A stretch of 11,694 bases of DNA, taken from contig JAGLYY010000358.1 of assembly GCA_023131935.1 (NCBI GenBank), forward strand, positions 1 to 11,694, given 5' to 3'. Origin of the DNA: Spirochaetales bacterium (GTDB lineage: Bacteria > Spirochaetota > Spirochaetia > JAGLYY01). The notes beneath the pieces were generated by a model. The model was not told the DNA's origin, searched no databases, and saw nothing but the letters and a program-made list of their open reading frames with translations. The position numbers and the translations under genes were made by a program. This document shows positions 1-6,637 of this stretch, one piece after another; the first letter of the stretch is position 1, and each line of letters begins with the position of its first letter.

Positions 1-2733
1 GAATTTATCAGGATTCAGTATTCCAGCCTGTTGCCCCTCCTGAAAAACATTAGGGAGTTCCGGAAAATTAAAAGAAAAAAGGAAATGGCCCGGGAACTTA
101 AGGGTCTGCTTACCGGTGATTACGAGGAATCGGTAAAAACTCTCAATGCCTACAAAGACCGGGAACTATTCCGTATCGATATCGCTCACCTGATTTACCA
201 CAACCGGACAATCCTTGATCTTTCCGGAGAGTTATCGGACCTCGCCGAGGTTGTTATCGAAGAAGCAGCAAACCTTATTTACCAGGACCTCTGCCGGGAA
301 TATGGGGTCCCCGGGGTTAAGGGGGAGGAGATACCCTTTGGTCTCTTTGCCCTTGGTAAGTTCGGCGGCCGGGAGCTTGGTTATGCCTCTGACCTGGAAT
401 TAGTGTTGATTTTTGGGGAGACCGGGTTTACCGACCATGAAACCAATACCATTTCAGTCTCAGAATTTTTCATCCTCTTTGTGCAGAAACTTCGAACAGC
501 CATCAAGGCACGGCAGAAGGGGATCTTTGAAATAGACCTTCGGCTTCGCCCCTACGGCCGCAAAGGGCAGCTAGCGGTCTCCCTCCCGAGCTGGGAAAGA
601 TACTACTCGCCTGAAGGAAATGCTGATGATTATGAACGGCAGGCCCTTATCCGGCTGCGGCCGATTACCGGCAATCAACGGTTTTGCGCCGATCTCTTAT
701 CTTTGAGGGACAGGCTCCTCTATGGAGATTTTCAGATTTCCTTTGAGAAAATACATGATCTTCATCAGAAACAGATGAAAGTACTGGTTAACCCAGGGAC
801 CGTAAACGCCAAGTTTTCCCCGGGGGGATTGGCAGAACTGGAATACACCATTCAGAAGCTGCAGATTCAAGGCGGAAGGGATTTTCCGCAGCTTAAAACC
901 CCAAATACTGTTTTCGCCATGGAGGGGCTTCTTGAATCGGGAATCCTGAAACCGGGTGAGTTCGAAATGCTTTATTCGAGCTACGCTTTCTTAAGACGAC
1001 TGATTAACGCCCTGCGGATTACCTCAGGCGATGCCCGCGACCTCATGATCCCCTCACCCGATGCGGAGGAGTTCGGTTTCCTTGCGAAACGCCTAGGATA
1101 TCTTCATGAAGGGGAACATACCGCCGGAGAACAACTTTCGCGGGATATTCAGGAGGTGATGGAAGCTGTTTCCCGGCTCTTCTCCACCAAGTTTCTTCCT
1201 TCTGAGAAAAAGAGCGCTGCAAATGGTGAAAGCGAGGAAAAAGGGAAACCGGGGCTCGCTGAGCTACTCCTCGGCGGGCAGTCATCACCGGAAGAACAGG
1301 TACAGGTATTAAAAGGCTTTAATCTTCGAAATCCCGGGAGCGCTTTCGAGACCCTTAAAGTTATTTCGGCGATGGTCCCGGACAGGAGAATTTTCCTGTC
1401 AGTTATCGTTCTTGCCGAACGGCACGTCCGGTCCTGTCCCGACCCTGATGCCGTCTTCCTCTATCTGGAACGGTTCCTGAGGAACTCCGATGATCCACTC
1501 TCACTGCTAAAACAATTTCTCTTTCATCCGGTTTACATCAGGCTGCTGATCCTTATCTTCAGCCATAGTGATTATCTCTCCACTATTATTGTGAATGATC
1601 CCACCCTCTTCCACGAAGCGGTAGAGCAGGAGAACCTGCAATCAGAAAAAACTTTTGAAATCTATACCAGAGAGCTTGATCAGATCTGTTTGAAAAAAAA
1701 ATCTCTGGAGGGATCCCTGGAAGCCCTAAGAGATTACCGCAACAGAGAGCTTCTCCGGATCGGAATCAGAGATTTCCACCTGAGAATGCCCCTCGTCCGG
1801 ATTACCAGGGAGATCTCTGATGTAAGCGACACCCTCATTAATCACACATGGACCGAGGTACTCCATTCTCTTGGCCTGGAAGAGATGAACAGCCGCCAAT
1901 CGATTATTGCTCTCGGAAAATTGGGGGGAAGGGAACTAAATTACAGCTCTGACATTGATCTCATCTTCCTCGCTGATGATGAATATTACCAGGAACATCG
2001 TGCCGATATTGACCGGGCCAACCAGACCCTGATTACGGCCCTTTCGGAACAGACCAGCCATGGCCGGCTCTTCCGGGTGGATATGCGCCTGCGCCCCTAC
2101 GGCAGAGCGGGGACCCTGACGGGAACCTCTGACTTTTATCAGAGATACTACCAGGATACCGCCGAGGGATGGGAAATCCAGGCATGGCTTAAGGCCCGGG
2201 TTGTGGCGGGGAACCGGCACCTTGGGGAAAACCTTATCGCCTTCGTTCATAGAATCCTTACAGATCCCGCTAGAGGTAAGGGGATACGGATGAGCATGAA
2301 CAGGATTCGATCGATACAGCTTGAACGCCTCGACAAGGAGGGTATATCGGAGAAGGAGGTCAAACTCGGCCCGGGAGGCATTAGGACTATTGAATTCTTT
2401 GTACAGGAAAAACAGGTCCGCCACAGTGCTTTTCATCCCGATCTTCTTACGGGGAATACTCAAGCAGCCCTTGAAAAGCTGCTTGAACACTCCCTCCTCT
2501 CTCCGGAAATGACCCGCCGGCTTCTCCGCTCCTACCGGTTTCTCCGGGAAGTTGAACACCGGATCCAGCTCCACGGACTCAGGCAATCCCACATCCTGCC
2601 GGAAAGCGGGGAAGAGCTCGAAAAGCTTGCCAGGCGGTGCGGTTATGAAGACCGGCTCCATGACCCGGCGATGAAGCAGTTTTTAGAGGATTACCGGGTA
2701 ATTACAACAGAGGTATCTGAGATTTGTCTTTGA
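1..2733 (+). CDS. glnE: Bifunctional glutamine synthetase adenylyltransferase/deadenylase, 5' end outside window
   Basis: GlnE attaches AMP to, and removes it from, a tyrosine of glutamine synthetase, tuning nitrogen assimilation in the cytoplasm under PII control. The frame is open from base 1, so the gene starts upstream; the TTG at 31 is probably internal. About 910 residues are visible; E. coli GlnE has 946 and carries more sequence before its first catalytic motif. The tandem architecture is clear. The first nucleotidyltransferase half has GKFGGRELGYASDLEL (acidic pair at 391-399) and DLRLRPYGR (from about 535). The second half has GKLGGRELNYSSDIDL (Asp codons 1951-1953 and 1957-1959) and DMRLRPYGR, then GPGGIRTIEFFVQ and the helical LREVEHRIQLHGLRQSHILP tail. 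By analogy with E. coli the first half deadenylylates and the second adenylylates. A charged linker lies near 1200-1260. The first half has Asp-x-Glu rather than Asp-x-Asp. It ends in TGA and faces cheD tail to tail. No glnA or glnB is in view. Confidence 0.95.
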   Translation, partial: EFIRIQYSSLLPLLKNIREFRKIKRKKEMARELKGLLTGDYEESVKTLNAYKDRELFRIDIAHLIYHNRTILDLSGELSDLAEVVIEEAANLIYQDLCREYGVPGVKGEEIPFGLFALGKFGGRELGYASDLELVLIFGETGFTDHETNTISVSEFFILFVQKLRTAIKARQKGIFEIDLRLRPYGRKGQLAVSLPSWERYYSPEGNADDYERQALIRLRPITGNQRFCADLLSLRDRLLYGDFQISFEKIHDLHQKQMKVLVNPGTVNAKFSPGGLAELEYTIQKLQIQGGRDFPQLKTPNTVFAMEGLLESGILKPGEFEMLYSSYAFLRRLINALRITSGDARDLMIPSPDAEEFGFLAKRLGYLHEGEHTAGEQLSRDIQEVMEAVSRLFSTKFLPSEKKSAANGESEEKGKPGLAELLLGGQSSPEEQVQVLKGFNLRNPGSAFETLKVISAMVPDRRIFLSVIVLAERHVRSCPDPDAVFLYLERFLRNSDDPLSLLKQFLFHPVYIRLLILIFSHSDYLSTIIVNDPTLFHEAVEQENLQSEKTFEIYTRELDQICLKKKSLEGSLEALRDYRNRELLRIGIRDFHLRMPLVRITREISDVSDTLINHTWTEVLHSLGLEEMNSRQSIIALGKLGGRELNYSSDIDLIFLADDEYYQEHRADIDRANQTLITALSEQTSHGRLFRVDMRLRPYGRAGTLTGTSDFYQRYYQDTAEGWEIQAWLKARVVAGNRHLGENLIAFVHRILTDPARGKGIRMSMNRIRSIQLERLDKEGISEKEVKLGPGGIRTIEFFVQEKQVRHSAFHPDLLTGNTQAALEKLLEHSLLSPEMTRRLLRSYRFLREVEHRIQLHGLRQSHILPESGEELEKLARRCGYEDRLHDPAMKQFLEDYRVITTEVSEICL

Positions 2734-2851
2734 TGTAATTTTTATATTTTTTATTTTTCTCCAATAAATGGCTTTGCTCATCCGCTCAAAATTCAAGCCA
2801 ACAATCATAATCGCCATTCCAATTATTTGGACGACAGCTATTGTTCCTTAC

Positions 2852-3478
2852 TTACCACAGATCAATTTCCGGAACCGGTTTTTTATGTTCTTCTATCGAT
2901 TTGGTCCAGAATACTTTATCTTTTCTCTCCAATTTGATTGTTTCTCTTTTTTTGATCTTTCTTGCAAATACAGAAAAATCCCCATAAGAAAAGTAAATAA
3001 CCCTTCCAAGGGAACCACCAAGATCAGAGGAAGTCACAGGTATTCTCTCAGTTTTTAAAAATTCCTTGATAAACCGACAGTTAACATCTCCGACACAAAA
3101 GAAACTATCACCCCCGATCGTACTCTCAATTACGTTTGCTCCTCCAAAAATTTTTGCCTTCATATTCTTTTTTTTTGCGCCTGCTTTTAGCATATCATTT
3201 ATCAACAATTCCATGGAGTTTATGCCGTAACGGCCGGCTTCCGATAGTAAGATCGGAATATCTTTTGAATACCTATTATTGCTTAGAAGAAAATGATTCA
3301 TCCCCATTACACCTTGTACAGGATCATATAGACATGCGGAAACACATGAACCTAATAGCGTAGATATAATTATGTTTTCATTCGAGACATAAGATTCTCC
3401 GGGTAATATTCTTATTTGTTTTCTATTGCTGTTAGCTATATTACCTAACTCAAGCTCGCTGGAAAAATCAAGTTTCAT
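2852..3478 (-). CDS. cheD: Chemoreceptor glutamine deamidase CheD
   Basis: CheD hydrolyses glutamine side chains of methyl-accepting chemotaxis receptors to glutamate and, in several bacteria, binds CheC. The 208-residue product shows the family signatures: STLLGSCVSACLYD with the presumed nucleophile Cys45, MGMNHFLL with His62 (17 residues on, as in characterised CheD), RYGINSMELLINDMLKAGA, KAKIFGGANV and DLGGSLGRVIYF. The basic C-terminal tail (about 170-208) is longer than in a typical ~160-residue CheD. I chose the ATG at 3478 because it follows GGAGG by 3 nt and begins the conserved part. An in-frame ATG at 3514 would add 12 residues but lacks a well-spaced ribosome-binding site. The start overlaps, as ATGA, the stop of a 16-codon upstream ORF, suggesting translational coupling. 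The gene is visibly AT-richer than its neighbours. No other che or mcp gene is in the window. Confidence 0.93.
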   Translation of the reverse strand: MKLDFSSELELGNIANSNRKQIRILPGESYVSNENIIISTLLGSCVSACLYDPVQGVMGMNHFLLSNNRYSKDIPILLSEAGRYGINSMELLINDMLKAGAKKKNMKAKIFGGANVIESTIGGDSFFCVGDVNCRFIKEFLKTERIPVTSSDLGGSLGRVIYFSYGDFSVFARKIKKRETIKLERKDKVFWTKSIEEHKKPVPEIDLW

Positions 3479-3525
3479 AATCCTCCGCAGGGGAATCGGT
3501 TCCCTTGACAACATTTATTACACAT
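3475..3525 (-). CDS. Cysteine-rich 16-residue leader ORF overlapping cheD
   Basis: This short ORF reads MCNKCCQGNRFPCGGL and stops with TGA. Its ribosome-binding site AGGAGG (3532-3537) lies 6 nt before the ATG, the strongest at this locus. Its stop shares the ATGA with the cheD start, so ribosomes finishing it could reinitiate on cheD. Four of 16 residues are cysteine. I recognise no family. It may be a real microprotein or a leader that sets cheD expression. It could also be a coincidence, with cheD actually starting at 3514. Confidence 0.45.
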   Translation of the reverse strand: MCNKCCQGNRFPCGGL

Positions 3526-3565
3526 TTCCTTCCTCCTGGTGCTTCAGCCTAATTTCCATGACTAT

Positions 3566-3597
3566 ATTATACTAATATATACCGGTTTTGGCTTCAA
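3566..3597 (-). promoter_or_regulatory. Possible promoter elements upstream of the cheD leader
   Basis: On the - strand a perfect TATAAT lies at 3571-3566, about 40 bp before the leader ATG, in a very AT-rich stretch. The nearest -35-like hexamer, TTGAAG at 3597-3592, is 20 bp away, longer than the usual 16-18. A second TATAAT lies at 3613-3608. Which, if either, is used cannot be told from sequence. I saw no sigma-28-type flagellar promoter. Confidence 0.3.
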
Positions 3598-3674
3598 GAA
3601 TTGAAAGATTATACAATCTGCCCCGACAGCCGGACATTACAGGAGGTGTTATTTAACGTAATCCTCTATGATTT

Positions 3675-4913
3675 TCAGTTCTTTGCTTTAATCTCTTCCC
3701 ATATTTCAGCGATGGTATGTTTTACCACCTTCTTCCGATCTGTATATTTAGTATGCAGAAGTTCATGGCATTTGTGGGAGTTCGGCTCTCCCAGAAAGTC
3801 TTCGTAAAGCCCTGTGATCAGAGGGTTGTTATGGGACTGACGAATCGGCATTTCTTTATCAATTTTGTAGATCGTTTTCTGCCGCTCGAGCAAATTCCCC
3901 TTATAGGCTTTCTTGCTTCTGGGCTGTCCTCCGCCATCCATACAGCCGCCGGGACATGCCATTACTTCGATAAAGTGGTACTGTTTTTCCCCATTCTTTA
4001 CCCGCTCACATATCTCCCGTGCGGCCTTAAGACCATGAGCAACAGCGACCGATACAGTTCCGAGATCTCCCACTTCAAGCTCCGCCTCCCGGATACCGTC
4101 AAGCCCACGGACCGCTTCGAGATCGACAGTCTCCAGTTCATTCCCGGTGACGACATAGTAGACGGTCCTGACCGCCGCCTCCATAACTCCGCCTGTGCTT
4201 GCGAATATCTCGGCGGCGCCGGAGTATCCACCCATCCACTCGTTGTTATATTTTCCCTTCTCAAGGTCGGGAAGCCAGATCCCTTCCCGTTTCAGAAGAC
4301 GGGCAAATTCTCTGGTGGTAAGAACAACATCAACATCGGGTCTGCAGTCCCGGAGGAATTCCTCTCTTTGGGCTTCTCCCTTCTTCGCGGTGCAGGGCAT
4401 GATGGAGACAACCCGCATTTTTGCGGGATCAACCTTCAGCTTTCGAGCAAGGTAGGTCTTTGCTATCGCTCCGAAGCACTGTTGTGGAGATTTTGTGGTG
4501 GACACGTTGGGTAAAAGCTCCGGATAATTCTTTTCGATGAAGTTGATCCACCCTGGAGAACATGAGGTAAACAGAGGAAGAGGCTGATCGTTCTTAATGC
4601 GGTTAAGCAGCTCCGTACCCTCCTCCATGATAACGAGGTCCGCGGTAAAATTCGTATCCAATACCGCATCAGCGCCAAGCTGATTTAAAGCTGTAATCAT
4701 CTCCCCTTCAACATTGGCGCCGGGCTCCATGTTGAACTCCTCTCCAAGAGCGACTCGGATCGCGGGTGCGAACTGGAAGACGGTAAACACATCAGGGTTG
4801 TAAAGGAAATCGATTACCTTTTCGGTGTCATCGACCTCATGAAGAGCCCCGACAGGACAGACCAGGGTACACTGACCGCAACTGACACAGGCAGTATGCA
4901 GGTGGTCGTTCAT
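3675..4913 (-). CDS. [FeFe] hydrogenase catalytic subunit, short single-cluster form
   Basis: This enzyme interconverts protons plus electrons and H2 at an H-cluster, usually to dispose of or recover fermentative reductant. The 412-residue product has all three H-cluster regions: TSCSPGW (116-122), MPCTAKK (172-178) and EVMACPGGCMDGGGQP with Cys320 and Cys324. It ends with the HELLHTKY C-terminal segment. One N-terminal ferredoxin motif, C-x2-C-x2-C-x3-C at Cys9, 12, 15 and 19, precedes it. It aligns with clostridial hydrogenase I from the H-cluster-proximal [4Fe-4S] domain onward, but that enzyme has about 574 residues with further clusters before this point. Here an in-frame stop lies 10 codons upstream of the ATG, and no ferredoxin coding is visible in the 200 bp before it. 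GGGAG lies 13 nt before the ATG, a weak ribosome-binding site. The first motif has Ser119 where TSCCPGW is usual. No HydE/F/G maturases or HydB/C-type partners are in the window. The electron donor is unknown; ferredoxin is plausible. Confidence 0.9.
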   Translation of the reverse strand: MNDHLHTACVSCGQCTLVCPVGALHEVDDTEKVIDFLYNPDVFTVFQFAPAIRVALGEEFNMEPGANVEGEMITALNQLGADAVLDTNFTADLVIMEEGTELLNRIKNDQPLPLFTSCSPGWINFIEKNYPELLPNVSTTKSPQQCFGAIAKTYLARKLKVDPAKMRVVSIMPCTAKKGEAQREEFLRDCRPDVDVVLTTREFARLLKREGIWLPDLEKGKYNNEWMGGYSGAAEIFASTGGVMEAAVRTVYYVVTGNELETVDLEAVRGLDGIREAELEVGDLGTVSVAVAHGLKAAREICERVKNGEKQYHFIEVMACPGGCMDGGGQPRSKKAYKGNLLERQKTIYKIDKEMPIRQSHNNPLITGLYEDFLGEPNSHKCHELLHTKYTDRKKVVKHTIAEIWEEIKAKN

Positions 4914-4973
4914 TATTGTGAATAATCTCCCGATAAAACATCAATAATCGTTAAAACTGTACCTTGTAGAAGA

Positions 4974-5002
4974 CTTATAAACCGAGTTACCAGGAAAATC
5001 AA
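4974..5002 (-). promoter_or_regulatory. Candidate sigma-70 promoter for the hydrogenase gene
   Basis: On the - strand TTGATT (5002-4997) and TATAAG (4979-4974) are separated by 17 bp, a good match to -35 and -10. Transcription would start near 4967, giving a leader of about 53 nt. The spacing and match favour it over other AT-rich candidates in this gap. Confidence 0.5.
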
Positions 5003-5058
5003 GTGAAAAGTATGCGAATTTGAAAGAAACTGCAGGATGAATTAATGCCCTATTTTAC

Positions 5059-5087
5059 TTGTGTTTTCAAATCTCCAGGTTTATGAT
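5059..5087 (+). promoter_or_regulatory. Candidate promoter for the S8 protease gene
   Basis: TATGAT (5082-5087) follows TTGTGT (5059-5064) with a 17-bp spacer. The -10 is good and the -35 poor. Transcription would start near 5094, about 28 nt before the GTG start. It is divergent from the hydrogenase promoter, with about 55 bp between the two -35 boxes. Confidence 0.35.
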
Positions 5088-5121
5088 GGAACGAATAATT
5101 TAAATTAGTGGAGGCAAAAAA

Positions 5122-6597
5122 GTGCGAAAATTGTTTGTGTTCTTGAAAAGCCGGGCCGGGGCAATTATTATCATTGCGGCCCTCCTGTCCGGGGGAATCA
5201 GTATTATCACGAGTTCCTGTTCACTTACAGGCGGCCCTGATATGGTTGGTTTCGACGCGGAAGCAAGGGGAATAAAACCCGCTGCCAGTGTGGAGGTTAT
5301 CAACATTCTCTTGAACACCGGAGTAACGGATGAAATCCTGGCAGATCTGGGAGCATTCGGAAAAGTGAAAGATGTTCTTTACAGGATAGATGCCGTTATT
5401 CTTCAGGCAAAGCTCAGTAATCTTACTGCAATTCAGGATTTGCCTTATGTTGAAGCTGCCAACCCTGACGCGGAACGGATGGCACCCCCGGTGGATACTG
5501 TTCTTGCAGAAGATTTTTGCGATGGTTTGAGTACCTGGAATCTTGATGCCGTAAATGTTACAGACTGGGGTTTTAATAACCGCCAGGTTGATTACGACGG
5601 CAGCGGTGTTTATGTCGCGGTCCTGGATACCGGTCTCCTTAACACATGGCGGCAGTATCTTCCTGAAGAAAGGATAGCCGAAGAATACGCTAAATGTTTT
5701 GGCGGCGGCGGCGGTGAAGTTGGAAACGTGTCAGAGCAGCCGAATAAATGGGAGCAAGATACCTGTTCTCATGGGACCCATGTAACGAGCACAATCCTGG
5801 GTTACAGCCTGGGAGGCACTCCCATCAATGGCGTCGCGCCAATGGTTGATATCATTCCTGTTAAGGTCCTTAATAACAACGGCTCCGGATGGTCTTCGGT
5901 CGTTGCCCGGGGTATTGAATATATCGGAGAGCTTAAAGAAGGACCTCTTGCCGACTATCCTGTTGTTATCAACATGAGTCTTGGGGGACCGGTCCTGGAC
6001 GCGATAGAAAAAGCCGCAATGGATTACGCGATTGAACAGGGAGTTATCATCGTAGCATCCGCCGGGAATTCCGGAGCAGCAGGTATGGGATATCCCGGCG
6101 CCTATGGACCGGTAATTTCAGTAGCCGCTTCCGGCTGGATCGGAGAATGGCAGCCGGCGGGGAACCGGTCATGGTGGTGGAACCTCGATGTTTCAGAACC
6201 TACAGATCCTGAGCATTTTTATATTACCGGTTTTTCCAGCAGAGAACTTGAAGGTCAGGATCTTGATATTGCCGCGCCAGGCTCATGGGTCGTTGGGCCG
6301 TACCAGCTTCAGATGGGAAATACGAGCTACTACTTTCTTGGCGGGACCTCCATGGCCAGTCCCCATGTAGCAGGTATCGCGGCCTTGATGGCGCAGAAGA
6401 ACCCCTCTCTTACAGCGGGAAAGGTAGAAAGAATTCTTGAAAAATCCGCAATTACTCTTGCGCCTGGATCACGCGACATAATGACACCGTGGGGATATTC
6501 TGTAGAGATCTCATGGGGAGAAGACGCAACGGGAGCAGGCATGATTGACGCGGAAGCAGCTCTCGCTGCTACAAAACGCCCTAATAACAGAAAATAA
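5122..6597 (+). CDS. Secreted subtilisin-like serine protease (S8), probable lipoprotein
   Basis: This is an exported endopeptidase of the subtilase family, 491 residues. The GTG start is supported by GGAGG at 5110-5114 with a 7-nt spacer. Residues 1-33 form a signal peptide: basic MRKLFVFLKSRAG, a hydrophobic core, then ITSSC with Cys33. That is a loose lipobox of the kind spirochaetes tolerate, so membrane anchoring is likely but not certain. Residues about 50-115 resemble an I9-type inhibitory propeptide. The catalytic domain (about 140-480) has the triad Asp169 (VAVLDTG), His217 (SHGTHV) and Ser410 (GGTSMASPH), with oxyanion-hole Asn316 (ASAGNSG). A glycine run at 194-198 and a Trp-rich loop at 343-353 (WQPAGNRSWWW) look like insertions. 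The protein ends soon after the catalytic core, with no C-terminal repeat or anchor domain. The gene stands alone and ends at a strong hairpin. The substrate is unknown. Confidence 0.93.
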   Translation: MRKLFVFLKSRAGAIIIIAALLSGGISIITSSCSLTGGPDMVGFDAEARGIKPAASVEVINILLNTGVTDEILADLGAFGKVKDVLYRIDAVILQAKLSNLTAIQDLPYVEAANPDAERMAPPVDTVLAEDFCDGLSTWNLDAVNVTDWGFNNRQVDYDGSGVYVAVLDTGLLNTWRQYLPEERIAEEYAKCFGGGGGEVGNVSEQPNKWEQDTCSHGTHVTSTILGYSLGGTPINGVAPMVDIIPVKVLNNNGSGWSSVVARGIEYIGELKEGPLADYPVVINMSLGGPVLDAIEKAAMDYAIEQGVIIVASAGNSGAAGMGYPGAYGPVISVAASGWIGEWQPAGNRSWWWNLDVSEPTDPEHFYITGFSSRELEGQDLDIAAPGSWVVGPYQLQMGNTSYYFLGGTSMASPHVAGIAALMAQKNPSLTAGKVERILEKSAITLAPGSRDIMTPWGYSVEISWGEDATGAGMIDAEAALAATKRPNNRK

Positions 6598-6606
6598 AAA
6601 ATATTG

Positions 6607-6637
6607 GACTGCCCCTGAATAGGGGCAGTCATTTTTT
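6607..6637. terminator. Bidirectional intrinsic terminator between convergent genes
   Basis: A perfect 10-bp stem, GACTGCCCCT (6607-6616) with AGGGGCAGTC (6621-6630), closes a GAAT tetraloop. On the + strand it is followed by ATTTTTT; on the - strand a T-rich run (complement of about 6590-6605) follows. It sits 9 bp after the protease stop and next to the ABC-F stop, so it can end both transcripts. Confidence 0.9.

Noticed and set aside
1936..2661. A 241-codon open frame on the - strand within glnE
   Set aside because: It is antisense to strongly conserved GlnE motifs, has no recognisable domain, and is explained by the GC-rich codon pattern of glnE.
3717..4514. A 265-codon open frame on the + strand opposite the hydrogenase
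   Set aside because: The - strand frame carries all H-cluster motifs; this frame is its shadow and shows no family features.
4900..4926. ATTATTCACAATAAT palindrome over the hydrogenase start, resembling a Rex redox-repressor half-site
   Set aside because: Only one TTGTGAA-like half is present, without the spaced second half of a Rex operator, and it overlaps the start codon.
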